Shown: positions 8,394 through 16,918 of the stretch, one piece after another | How positions within the stretch are numbered: position 1 is the stretch's first letter | Layout: each line of letters opens with the position of its first letter | Assembly: GCF_031127835.1 (NCBI RefSeq) | Contig: NZ_JARXHX010000002.1 | Location: forward strand, 310,001 to 374,000 | Origin: Pelagicoccus sp. SDUM812002 | GTDB taxonomy: Bacteria; Verrucomicrobiota; Verrucomicrobiia; Opitutales; Opitutaceae | Direction of reading: 5' to 3' | DNA: 64,000 bases | Translations under genes and position numbers: made by a program | The notes under the pieces: generated by a model | Seen by the model: only the letters and a program-made list of their open reading frames with translations | What the model was told of the DNA's origin: nothing | Databases searched by the model: none

Positions 8394-10544
8394 ATGGAAA
8401 AGCCAGCTCAGAAATTTGGAACGTTTGGTGGGGTGTTCGTGCCGAACGTGCTTACTATCCTCGGCGTCATCCTCTTCTTGCGTTCCGGCTGGGTGGTCGG
8501 AAATGCGGGCCTCATTGGCGCGATCGCTATGCTTTGCATCGCCAACCTGGTGACCTTCATCTCGGCGCTGTCGCTGTCGGCGATCGCCACCAATACTAAA
8601 GCCCAGGGGGGCGGCGCGTATTTCCTGGTCTCCCGAAGCCTGGGCTTGGAATTCGGTGGAGCGATCGGCTTGCCGCTTTACTTGGCCCAAGCCATCTCGG
8701 TGGCATTTTATGTGGTCGGCTTTACGGAGTCGGTGCAATACCTGTTTCCGGATTTGGATGCCCGCAGCTTTTCCTTGATCACGCTCGGAGCAATCACTGC
8801 GGTCGCTTGGATCGGGGCGAGCGTGGCGGTGAAAACGCAGTACATTATCTTAGCTACCCTTGCGGTCTCCTTGATCTCGTTTTTCGTGGGTTTCCAAATC
8901 AGCGATGGTTGGGAAGCTCGCTCGGAACCAGCGTACATCGAGGGGCAGTCCTTTTGGAGCGTGTTCGCGATCTTCTTTCCAGCGGTGACTGGGATCATGT
9001 CCGGTGTAAGCATGTCGGGAGATTTGAAGGATCCGACCAAATCGATCCCGCGCGGAACGCTTTGGGCGGTGGGATTTACCTTCGTAGTCTACCTTTTCCA
9101 GCTGGTTTGGCTGAGCTTGGGTGCGAGTCGCGAGGACTTGATAGGCAACGCCCTGGTCATGAAGACCATCTCGGTTGCCCCGCCACTGGTCATCGCTGGC
9201 CTTTGGGCGGCGACTTTGTCTTCGGCGCTCGCTAGTTTGGTCGCCGCTCCGCGCACGATGCAGGCCTTGGCCAAGGACCGCGTGATGCCGCGTTTTCTCT
9301 CGAAGGGGCATGGCCCGAGCAAGGAGCCTCGCATCGCGCTGGTGCTGAGCGCTGCGATCGGCGTGGTCTGCGTTTGGGTGGGGGACCTGAACCTGATTGC
9401 TCCCCTGATCTCCATGTTCTTCCTCGCCACCTACGGAGCGGTCAATCTCGTGGCCGCTCTGGAGAGCTGGACGAGCAACCCGACCTACCGTCCGACCTTC
9501 AAGGTACATTGGCTGGTGTCGCTGGTAGGAGCGATCGCCTGTTTCAGCATCATGCTCTTGCTCAATCCGTTAGCGACTTTTGCAGCGGTGGCGCTGATCG
9601 TGACCTCATACACGGTGCTCGCGCGCCGCTCCTACCGGACGGCCTGGGGAGATATGCGCAGCGGATTTTGGTTCGCGGTCGCTCGGATGGGCTTGCTCAA
9701 GCTCTACTCATCTCGCCAGCACCAGCGCAATTGGCGGCCGGCGATCCTCATGTTGATGAGCAACCTCAAGGAAAACAGCCAGCTGCTGCGTTTCGGTCGC
9801 TACCTAGAAGCCAATAAGGGAGTGCTTTTCCTTTCCCACATCATTCTCGGGGATTGGAAAACCTCCATGGAACGCCAAAAGGCCCTGACGCGCCAGATGG
9901 ACGAGCGTATCCGTGAGGAAAAAATGTCGGCCTTCTCCAAGGTCGTGGTGGCCAAAGACTTCGAGCAAGGCGTGACCTCTTTGCTGCAAGGGTCCGGCCT
10001 TGGCAACCTTCAGCCCAACACCCTCATGATCGAGTGGGGCAGCGGCTGGTTGCGCGACCACGACTTTCCCAGCACGGTGCACCAAGCCCTCGAGATGGAG
10101 ACGAACCTGCTGGTTTACTCCAAGGCTAAGGAACCTGACTCGCATCTTTACTCGGTGATCGACGTTTGGTGGTCGGCCCGAGCCAACGGCTCCATGATGA
10201 TCACGCTGGCTCACTTGATGCAGAGCAATCGCGCTTGGCAAGACGCTCGGATCCGCATCTTGCGCATTATCCGCGACGAGGACGGGCGGGAAGCGGCTGA
10301 AGTTGGGATGGCGGATTTGCTCAAGGACTCGCGGATCGAGGTTGAGCCCGTGATCGTTGTCTCCCAGGATCCGCCTTTAGAATCGATCGCTCGCGAAAGC
10401 GCTCGTTCGGCGGTCACATTCGTCGGCGTTTCAGTTCGCACATTGGAGGAGACAGCTGGCCCTCTATCCAGCTACGCCCCGCTGGTGGACGGCATTCATG
10501 GGCACCTCTTTCTCACCAAGAACTGGCACGACTTGGAGTTGTAG
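8394..10544 (+). CDS. SLC12-type cation-chloride cotransporter / amino acid permease family protein
   Basis: The 716-residue protein starts at ATG 8394 (MEKPAQKFGTFGGVFVPN). The frame is open far upstream, but that part overlaps the divergent symporter gene and is not protein-like. FGTFGGVFVPNVLTILGVIL and the following ANTKAQGGGAYF-type loop match the SLC12/APC fold, with about 12 membrane segments in residues 15-430. A cytoplasmic tail of about 280 residues (from SYRTAWGDMRSGFWFAVARM) resembles the regulatory C-terminus of Na-K-Cl type cotransporters. The ion specificity cannot be read from the sequence. It is monocistronic, with a terminator after the stop. Confidence 0.87.
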   Translation: MEKPAQKFGTFGGVFVPNVLTILGVILFLRSGWVVGNAGLIGAIAMLCIANLVTFISALSLSAIATNTKAQGGGAYFLVSRSLGLEFGGAIGLPLYLAQAISVAFYVVGFTESVQYLFPDLDARSFSLITLGAITAVAWIGASVAVKTQYIILATLAVSLISFFVGFQISDGWEARSEPAYIEGQSFWSVFAIFFPAVTGIMSGVSMSGDLKDPTKSIPRGTLWAVGFTFVVYLFQLVWLSLGASREDLIGNALVMKTISVAPPLVIAGLWAATLSSALASLVAAPRTMQALAKDRVMPRFLSKGHGPSKEPRIALVLSAAIGVVCVWVGDLNLIAPLISMFFLATYGAVNLVAALESWTSNPTYRPTFKVHWLVSLVGAIACFSIMLLLNPLATFAAVALIVTSYTVLARRSYRTAWGDMRSGFWFAVARMGLLKLYSSRQHQRNWRPAILMLMSNLKENSQLLRFGRYLEANKGVLFLSHIILGDWKTSMERQKALTRQMDERIREEKMSAFSKVVVAKDFEQGVTSLLQGSGLGNLQPNTLMIEWGSGWLRDHDFPSTVHQALEMETNLLVYSKAKEPDSHLYSVIDVWWSARANGSMMITLAHLMQSNRAWQDARIRILRIIRDEDGREAAEVGMADLLKDSRIEVEPVIVVSQDPPLESIARESARSAVTFVGVSVRTLEETAGPLSSYAPLVDGIHGHLFLTKNWHDLEL

Positions 10545-10559
10545 GGTTTGCTCTCTATT

Positions 10560-10590
10560 AGAGGCTTGCCAAAAATTAGCCTCTGGCTTT
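10560..10590 (+). terminator. Rho-independent terminator after the SLC12-type gene
   Basis: A 7-bp stem AGAGGCT / AGCCTCT with an 11-base loop is followed by GGCTTTTTT. It begins 16 bases after the stop codon. Confidence 0.7.
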
Positions 10591-10618
10591 TTTACTGCCC
10601 TCCCTGCCGGTCATATTT

Positions 10619-10656
10619 CCTGCTGACACCACCCTTTGGTAAGGCACCTGCTGACA
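10619..10656 (+). promoter_or_regulatory. Direct repeat CCTGCTGACA x2 upstream of cysJ
   Basis: Two identical 10-base copies lie at 10619-10628 and 10647-10656, 28 bases start to start, in the leader of the sulfite-reductase-type flavoprotein gene. The CTGACA part resembles a -35 box, but no good -10 box lies at standard spacing. An activator or repressor site is possible. Confidence 0.35.
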
Positions 10657-10711
10657 GTTTTATCTTGTGGCATCGCAGACGCCACCGATCTTGACGGACT
10701 TTTTTAAGCTT

Positions 10712-12535
10712 ATGAGCAACACGCCTACTCAATTCATTCCTGCCGACGCTCCTTTTGCTCCGGAGCAGACGGCCGCGCTGAACGCTATACTTGGTTCGGC
10801 CAATGCCCAGCAAGCCGCCTGGCTCAAGGGCTTTTTCTCTGGCCTCGTCGCTGGCGATCAAGGGTTTGGCTCCGCTGTTGCCGCGGCGGCCGCGGGTGGC
10901 TCCGCTCCCTTGACGATCCTCTTTGGATCCGAGTCCGGCAATGCCGAGGGGCTGGCCGACCGCGTCAAGGACTCAGCCACTGCGGAGGGGTTTAAGTGCA
11001 AGGTTGTCGATATGGCTGACGCTAAGCTTGACGATCTCGCCAAGGCAGAAAACCTGCTCGTACTCGTCAGTACTTGGGGCGAAGGCGAGCCGCCATCCCG
11101 CGCCTCGGATTTCTACGACGCGATCATGGCCGACAAGGCTGTGCTATTGGATGGAGTTAATTTCTCCGTGCTCGGTCTGGGAGACAGTTCCTACACGCAG
11201 TTCAACCAGATGGCCAAGGAGTTCGACAAGCGCTTGGAAGAGCTCGGCGGCACTCGCATCTACGACCGCGTCGAGTGCGACGTCGATTTCGAAGGCGCTT
11301 ACAGCGGCTGGGCGAATGGCGCTATCGCCAAGCTCAAGGAAATCGCCAAGCCCGTGGCCAGCGGAGCCCCGGTGATCGCCTTTCCGGGCGGCGCCGCAGT
11401 GGCGGCTCCGATTGCCCCAGCTTACAGCAAGGCAAATCCGTTTCCTGCGGAGATGCTCTCCTGCATCAATCTCAACGGAACGGGTTCCGCCAAGGAAACC
11501 GTCCACGCTGAGATTTCTCTCGAAGGCTCTGGCCTCACCTACCAGCCGGGCGACGCTCTGGGCGTGATCCCTGAGAATGCTCCAGACTTGGTCGATGAAT
11601 TCCTCAACGCGGCCAAGCTCAATGCCCGCGAAAACGTTTCCTTTAAGGACGATCTTTCCGTTCCGTTTGGCGAAGTGCTCCGCAAGAGCCTAGATCTGCG
11701 CACGATCAATTCGGTTATCCTGAAGAAATATGCTCAAGCCTGCGACCACAAGAAGCTGCTCAAGATGTCGGAGGATCGTGATGCGGTGAAGGACTGGGCG
11801 TGGGGCCGTGACATTGTGGATCTCGTGAAGGAGTATCCGTCTTCGTTACGTGCTGGAGATTGGGTGTCTCTTCTCCGTCCGCTCTCGCCCCGCCTCTACT
11901 CGATCGCATCTGCGATTTCGGCTCATCCAAACGAAGTGCACCTCACCGTCGGTGCAGTTCGCTACGAAGGTTACGGCCGTAAGAAAAAAGGCGTTTGCTC
12001 CACCTTCATCGCTGACAGCTGGAAGGAAGGCACAAAGGCCGGCGTCTATTTCCACAGCAATAAGAACTTCAAGCTCCCCGCTGATCCCAGCACTCCGATC
12101 ATCATGGTTGGGCCCGGCACCGGCATCGCTCCTTTCCGCTCTTTCGTGGAGGAGCGGGCGGCAACGGGCGCGACGGGCGAGAACTGGCTCTTCTTCGGAG
12201 ACCAGCGCTACACCTACGACTTCCTCTACCAGACCGAGTGGCAAGACTACCTCAAGAAGGGAGTCCTCACCAAGCTCGACCTAGCCTTCAGCCGCGACCA
12301 GCCCGAGAAGGTCTACGTCCAGGACCGCATGCGGGAGAATGGGGCGGAACTCTGGGAATGGCTCGACAAGGGCGCTTACTTCTACGTCTGCGGCGACGCG
12401 ACTCGTATGGCCAAAGACGTGAACCAAGCCCTCATCGACATCGTTCAGGAGCACGGCAAGATGAGCGAGGAAGACGCGAATGCTTACGTGAAGCAGATGA
12501 CCAAGGAACGCCGCTACGGCCGCGACGTTTACTAG
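10712..12535 (+). CDS. cysJ: CysJ-like sulfite reductase flavoprotein subunit (NADPH diflavin reductase)
   Basis: A 607-residue protein from ATG 10712, preferred over the earlier in-frame start because MSNTPTQFIPADAPF resembles CysJ N-termini. Order of domains: FMN-binding flavodoxin (LTILFGSESGNAEGLADRV), FAD-binding ferredoxin reductase (RLYSIASA, KGVCSTFIAD), NADPH-binding part (GPGTGIAPFRSFVEER, WLFFGDQ) and the conserved end ERRYGRDVY. It passes electrons from NADPH through FAD and FMN to a partner, classically the CysI sulfite reductase hemoprotein. No cysI lies in this window, so the partner must be encoded elsewhere. A strong terminator follows. Confidence 0.9.
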   Translation: MSNTPTQFIPADAPFAPEQTAALNAILGSANAQQAAWLKGFFSGLVAGDQGFGSAVAAAAAGGSAPLTILFGSESGNAEGLADRVKDSATAEGFKCKVVDMADAKLDDLAKAENLLVLVSTWGEGEPPSRASDFYDAIMADKAVLLDGVNFSVLGLGDSSYTQFNQMAKEFDKRLEELGGTRIYDRVECDVDFEGAYSGWANGAIAKLKEIAKPVASGAPVIAFPGGAAVAAPIAPAYSKANPFPAEMLSCINLNGTGSAKETVHAEISLEGSGLTYQPGDALGVIPENAPDLVDEFLNAAKLNARENVSFKDDLSVPFGEVLRKSLDLRTINSVILKKYAQACDHKKLLKMSEDRDAVKDWAWGRDIVDLVKEYPSSLRAGDWVSLLRPLSPRLYSIASAISAHPNEVHLTVGAVRYEGYGRKKKGVCSTFIADSWKEGTKAGVYFHSNKNFKLPADPSTPIIMVGPGTGIAPFRSFVEERAATGATGENWLFFGDQRYTYDFLYQTEWQDYLKKGVLTKLDLAFSRDQPEKVYVQDRMRENGAELWEWLDKGAYFYVCGDATRMAKDVNQALIDIVQEHGKMSEEDANAYVKQMTKERRYGRDVY

Positions 12536-12574
12536 TCGAAAACCTGCGAGTCCGGAAAGCGGATACATTTTCAA

Positions 12575-12604
12575 GCCCGGATCCCAATGGGGATCCGGGC
12601 TTTT
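12575..12604 (+). terminator. Rho-independent terminator after cysJ
   Basis: A perfect 11-bp stem, GCCCGGATCCC / GGGATCCGGGC, with loop AATG is followed by TTTT. It begins 40 bases after the cysJ stop. Confidence 0.9.
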
Positions 12605-12649
12605 CTGTGCGGAGCCGGTTCGGTGGATCGGGTAAGGACTGGATTTTAA

Positions 12650-12677
12650 CCATACATAAATAGTATAAATTGTATGG
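12650..12677. promoter_or_regulatory. Operator-like palindrome CCATACA-N14-TGTATGG
   Basis: A perfect 7-bp inverted repeat with a 14-base AT-rich spacer lies in an unusually AT-rich island between the cysJ terminator and the VIT-vWA gene. A third related half-site, ACGTATG, lies at 12685-12691. The symmetry and AT-richness suggest binding by a dimeric regulator controlling the gene at 12801. No regulator gene is adjacent. Confidence 0.4.
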
Positions 12678-12800
12678 GCATAAAACGTATGTGATTTCGG
12701 ACTAACGATTTGAAAAGTGCATAAGTTGTTGACTGTCAATGTTTGAATTCTTCTTGGCATCAGGTGTGCGAGAGGGTGAGCAGCAAAACGCTTACCTATC

Positions 12801-15227
12801 ATGAAAAAAGAAACACATACACTTGGCCGTGGCCTGCTTTTGGGCTTTGGCATCGTAATCAGCTCGGTCGCGGCTTCCGCGGCGGGTCTGCTTTCCCCGG
12901 TTTCCTCTACGGACCACTTGCTTGATTTGCAGAGCCACCATGTTCGAGTCGTCATCAACAATGGATTTGCCCGCACCGAAGTGGAGCAGGTTTTCTCGAA
13001 TCCAAACGACCATGAACTAGAGGCTATTTACACGGCGCCGGTACCGGAAGCGGGGTCGCTGGCGGAACTCACTATCCACGCGGGCGAGCGCGTCTTGGAG
13101 GGAGAAGTCGTCGCCAAAGCGGATGCGGAGCGAATCTACGAGGACGAGAAAAGCCAAGGCAACGATGTTGGCAAGGCTGACAAGAATTCGTATCAGAATT
13201 TTGAATTCAGTGTCTACCCAGTGCCGGCTCACGGCAGCGTGCGCATGCGTTACGTTTATTATGAGCCGCTGAAAATCGATACCGGAGTGGGGCGCTACAC
13301 TTATCCTTTGGAGGAGGGTGGTACCGATGACGGGGCGACTGCGTTTTGGACGCAGAACGACGTGGTGAGTTCCGACTTCAGCATCCAGGTCGAGCTAAAG
13401 TCGGCCTATCCGGTGGCGCGTACTCGCGTACCGGGATTCGGTGGCGTTGCCCAAGCTCAGGAGGACGGAACCTTGCTCTACCGCTACGAAAACCAAGGGG
13501 CGGTGCTCGATGAGGATTTTGTCTTCTACTACATATTGGAGGAGAATTTGCCAGGACGCCTTGAGATGCTGACGTATCGGGAAAATGAGGACAAGTCCGG
13601 TTCGTTCATGATGATAATGACTCCGGGCGTCGACATCAAGCCGCTCGAAGGCGGGGCGGATTTCGTTTTCGCTCTCGATGTTTCGGGTAGCATGCAGGGT
13701 AAGCTGCACACCTTGGTCTCTGGGGTTAAGAAGTCGATTGGGCAGCTCAAGCCGCAAGATCGCTTTCGGATCATCGCTTTCAATGATACCGCCTTTGACC
13801 TGAATCGTGAGTGGGTAAGCGCCACGCAAGCGAATATAGATCAGACTTTGCTTCGACTTGACCAACTGCAGTCGAGCGGTGGTACGAATGTCTATGCGGG
13901 GGTACATCTCGCCCTTGAGCGATTGGATGCGGATCGGGTGGCGACCTTGATCCTCGTGACCGATGGCGTAAGCAATCGCGGGATCGTTGACCCGAAAGAG
14001 TTCTACAAGATCATGCAACGGCAGGATTTGCGGTTCTATGGATTTTTGCTCGGAAACAGCAGCAATTGGCCGCTTATGCAGCTAATGTGCGATGCAAGCG
14101 GAGGCAGCTATCGCGCGGTTTCCAACAGCGACGACATTATCGGTGAGGTCTTGATTGCGAAGAATAAGATCGCGTTCGAAAGCATGCGTCATGCGGAAAT
14201 AAGTATCGAAGGAGTGAATACGCACGATGTGAGTGATTTCAAGATTGGAAAAATCCACTTCGGCGACCAGCTTGTGCTCTTTGGGCGCTACGAGGAAGGC
14301 GGTCCAGCCCGCGTGACTTTGAAGGCTCGCGTCAATGGAGAGGATCGGACTTATTCGACCGAGTTCGTATTTCCAAAAGTGGATCAGTCCCACCCAGAAC
14401 TCGAGCGCATGTGGGCGATGGATCAGGTGCGCAAGATTCAAGTGAACCAGATGGCGGGCTTCGTGGAGGAAGGCGAGGCTACTGCGGCGATCCGCGATAT
14501 AGGTGTGGCCTATCAGATCGTGACCGATGAGACGTCGATGATCGCTCTCGATGCGGCGGGACACGCACGCCATGGAATCGACCGTCGGAATGCGGAACGG
14601 GTTGCACACGAGATGAAGGCACGCCAGGCGTATTCATCATCGACGGGTGCCCAGCGAGTAGATACAAACGCCCCGATGTACAAAAAGAAGTCCCACTCCA
14701 TGGGGGGCGGTGCGGGCGCTATCGAGCATTGGTTTTTTGGTTCGATTGCGTTGGGGGCGGGCGTGTTGTTGTTTCGCAAGCATCGCCGTTCTGCGGCTAA
14801 CGCTGCAGTCGTGGGAGCTATCGTATTGGGCGGTATGATGGTCGGTGAGCTGGAGGCGGGTGATTTGCGAGGGACTCGTTGGACGGAACGCCAGCCAGCG
14901 ATGACGGCTCCTTCGGGATCGATCGATCATTCTATCGCTCAGTTCTGGGAGGTGAGCGAGAAGGACGCTAGGGAAGAGCCTCGACGTCAGCCGCCGGTGG
15001 CGGGTTATGTGGCACCACCGGTTAAGCAGGTTGCGAGAAGCTGTGTGAGTCCAGTCTACGAATACGACGATGGACGGGACTCTCATCGGGTGAAGCAAAA
15101 TCGCGACAGGGGAAGTCGCCGCGGGCATTTTGGATTGAATCTTTTCAATGCGATTCCGTTGGTCGACATCGTCTGGGGAGAGGATCGATTGGATGAGTCT
15201 GACTCCTATTCTGGGATCGTTAGATAG
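12801..15227 (+). CDS. VIT and von Willebrand A domain surface protein
   Basis: An 808-residue protein with a signal peptide (cleavage near ASAAG, residues 27-30), a VIT domain at about residues 30-160 (VRVVINNGFARTEVEQVF, AIYTAPVPEAGSLAEL) and a vWA domain from about 285. The MIDAS motif is intact as D293-V-S295-G-S297, with later TDGVSNRG. At residues 635-660 a triple glycine precedes a hydrophobic stretch and a basic KHRRS. This resembles a GlyGly-CTERM sorting signal but lies inside the protein. A second hydrophobic segment (about 664-680) and a basic tail of some 130 residues follow. The adjacent rhombosortase gene suggests cleavage near the glycines. It probably acts as a metal-dependent adhesion or assembly protein outside the cell. 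Confidence 0.87.
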   Translation: MKKETHTLGRGLLLGFGIVISSVAASAAGLLSPVSSTDHLLDLQSHHVRVVINNGFARTEVEQVFSNPNDHELEAIYTAPVPEAGSLAELTIHAGERVLEGEVVAKADAERIYEDEKSQGNDVGKADKNSYQNFEFSVYPVPAHGSVRMRYVYYEPLKIDTGVGRYTYPLEEGGTDDGATAFWTQNDVVSSDFSIQVELKSAYPVARTRVPGFGGVAQAQEDGTLLYRYENQGAVLDEDFVFYYILEENLPGRLEMLTYRENEDKSGSFMMIMTPGVDIKPLEGGADFVFALDVSGSMQGKLHTLVSGVKKSIGQLKPQDRFRIIAFNDTAFDLNREWVSATQANIDQTLLRLDQLQSSGGTNVYAGVHLALERLDADRVATLILVTDGVSNRGIVDPKEFYKIMQRQDLRFYGFLLGNSSNWPLMQLMCDASGGSYRAVSNSDDIIGEVLIAKNKIAFESMRHAEISIEGVNTHDVSDFKIGKIHFGDQLVLFGRYEEGGPARVTLKARVNGEDRTYSTEFVFPKVDQSHPELERMWAMDQVRKIQVNQMAGFVEEGEATAAIRDIGVAYQIVTDETSMIALDAAGHARHGIDRRNAERVAHEMKARQAYSSSTGAQRVDTNAPMYKKKSHSMGGGAGAIEHWFFGSIALGAGVLLFRKHRRSAANAAVVGAIVLGGMMVGELEAGDLRGTRWTERQPAMTAPSGSIDHSIAQFWEVSEKDAREEPRRQPPVAGYVAPPVKQVARSCVSPVYEYDDGRDSHRVKQNRDRGSRRGHFGLNLFNAIPLVDIVWGEDRLDESDSYSGIVR

Positions 15228-15252
15228 TAGGCCAAGGTTAGGAGGGGAAGAC

Positions 15253-15284
15253 AGCGACGAAGCGGTGATAGCTTCGTCGCTTTA
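15253..15284 (+). terminator. Hairpin between the vWA and rhombosortase genes
   Basis: A perfect 11-bp stem, AGCGACGAAGC / GCTTCGTCGCT, with a seven-base loop is followed only by TTTAAGG. It may be a weak terminator or attenuator that lowers expression of the downstream rhombosortase gene, or an mRNA end stabiliser. Confidence 0.5.
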
Positions 15285-15329
15285 AGGTAAATACACAACG
15301 GAATGGCGAAACTCGCTTCTCGGGAATTT

Positions 15330-15950
15330 ATGAAAATCCAAACACGGATCCCTTGGATCACCTTGTTACTGGGCGCATTCGCAGCCCTAGCGTTTGCGGG
15401 CGGTACGGCGACTTTCGAAGCGCTCGCATGGCGTGCGGACTGGTTGCAGTCGGGCGAGTATTGGAAGGTCGTGACCGGACACTTTGCCCATGCGTCGGCT
15501 TCGCATTTAGCATGGGACTTGAGGGCGTTCCTGATTTTGGGAGCCTGTGTCGAGCGCAGATGCCGTGGGCGTCTGCTGGCTTTGCTTGGCGGAACGATGC
15601 TTCTTTCGGAGATCGCTCTTAGCTGGAGCGGACGTTTCGCACTTTACTGTGGCTTGTCGGGCCTTGACGTTGCTTTGTTCGCAGCGGCTGCGTTCCAGCT
15701 TCTTCAAAAGGGGAAGATGGAAGGAGATCGCGTCTTGAAAGGCCTGGGCGCTGGAGCATTGGTTCTAGCGATCTGCAAGGTCGGGCTAGAGGTTTTCGGA
15801 AGAAGCCCCTTTTTCGTAAGTGGCTTGCAGGCGAGTTTCTCGGTGGCTTGGGAGGCTCACCTCGCGGGGCTTGCCGCCGCGTTGCTCGCAGGGGGTTATT
15901 CTCTATCGCGGTCTGGCTCACTGACGATATCTAACGAACGGCTTGGCTGA
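15330..15950 (+). CDS. Rhombosortase-type rhomboid intramembrane serine protease
   Basis: A 206-residue integral membrane protein. Start 15330 is chosen because GGGA precedes it at suitable spacing; an in-frame ATG at 15303 would add nine residues. The core YCGLSGLDVALF carries the rhomboid GxSG nucleophile (Ser110 from this start). EAHLAGLAAAL supplies the catalytic His177. The early ASHLAWDLRAFLILG is typical of the short, six-helix rhombosortases, which cleave proteins bearing GlyGly-CTERM sorting tails during export. The likely substrate is the neighbouring VIT-vWA protein, whose gene ends 103 bases upstream of this start and has a GGG-hydrophobic-basic segment. Whether the pair is truly enzyme and substrate is inference. 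Confidence 0.78.
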   Translation: MKIQTRIPWITLLLGAFAALAFAGGTATFEALAWRADWLQSGEYWKVVTGHFAHASASHLAWDLRAFLILGACVERRCRGRLLALLGGTMLLSEIALSWSGRFALYCGLSGLDVALFAAAAFQLLQKGKMEGDRVLKGLGAGALVLAICKVGLEVFGRSPFFVSGLQASFSVAWEAHLAGLAAALLAGGYSLSRSGSLTISNERLG

Positions 15951-16053
15951 CGCCTCGATGCGACGTGCCAAATTGGGGTCGCTTTTGGGGCTGTAGGGAG
16001 TGGCTCTGACTCGCCGTTGCAATTCGAGCAAAGTTCGCCCATGGTCCTTAAGC

Positions 16054-16908
16054 ATGCTGATTTTTTCCGACAAGCGCTGTTTGGCTTACGAGGCTCTCGG
16101 ACATCCGGAAAGGGCGAAACGCGTCTCGCGTACGGAGAAACATCTTCGGGACAGGCATCCGGATTGGAAGTGGCCCACATTCGAGGCCGCGGTCGAGGCT
16201 GATTTGCTGAGGGCTCACTCTGTATCTCACCTAGAGCGCTTGCAGGTGGCCGAGCATTTTGACGCGGATACGGCCTACCACGAAGGGATTTACGAGGTCG
16301 CGAGCCTTGCCTGCGGAGCATCCTTGGCCGCGGCGGGCGCGGCAATGGCGGGTAGCAACGCCTTCGCTCTCATGCGCCCTCCAGGGCATCATGCGGAACG
16401 ACAGAAAGCGATGGGGTTTTGCTATATTAACCACGTGGCGGTTTGCGCTTTGGCAGCCCTGGCGAAAGGGATATCGCGGGTAGCCGTATGGGATTTCGAC
16501 GCCCACCATGGCAATGGGACTGAAGCGATCCTCTCAGGGGTTGGAGGCGCTTTGTATGTATCTGTGCATCAGGTGCCATGTTATCCTGGAACAGGCTTGG
16601 TTTCGAAGGCGAACTGCCGGAATTTTCCAGTGGCTCCGGAGGGTGATCCGGCCGAGCATATTAGAATATTGGAGGAATCTTGGCGCGAGGTCCTTCATTT
16701 CGAGCCAGAACTCGTACTTGTATCCGCAGGATTCGATGCCTATGAACACGACCCAATTACCCAGATGAGTTTGCGCATGAACGATTTCAGAACCCTTGGC
16801 CAATGGATGGCGGCGAATAAAACGCCGACCATGGCCTTGCTTGAAGGCGGTTATAGCGATGATCTACCGGAGTTGGTGGAGGCGTTTCTCGAGGGTTGGA
16901 ACGATTGA
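16054..16908 (+). CDS. Histone deacetylase family (AcuC/HdaH-like) zinc hydrolase
   Basis: A 284-residue protein from ATG 16054 (MLIFSDKRCLAYEALGHPER), the usual beginning of this family; an earlier in-frame start would add 18 unrelated residues. Catalytic motifs are intact: RPPGHHAERQKAMGFCYINH with the paired histidines, WDFDAHHGNGT with zinc-ligand Asp and His, and SAGFDAYEHDP with the second Asp. Bacterial members deacetylate acetyl-lysine in proteins, acetylpolyamines or small acetyl conjugates. The substrate cannot be read here. The RNase D gene begins ten bases after the stop, so the two are likely co-transcribed. Confidence 0.9.
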   Translation: MLIFSDKRCLAYEALGHPERAKRVSRTEKHLRDRHPDWKWPTFEAAVEADLLRAHSVSHLERLQVAEHFDADTAYHEGIYEVASLACGASLAAAGAAMAGSNAFALMRPPGHHAERQKAMGFCYINHVAVCALAALAKGISRVAVWDFDAHHGNGTEAILSGVGGALYVSVHQVPCYPGTGLVSKANCRNFPVAPEGDPAEHIRILEESWREVLHFEPELVLVSAGFDAYEHDPITQMSLRMNDFRTLGQWMAANKTPTMALLEGGYSDDLPELVEAFLEGWND

Positions 16909-16918
16909 TTATCCCTGT

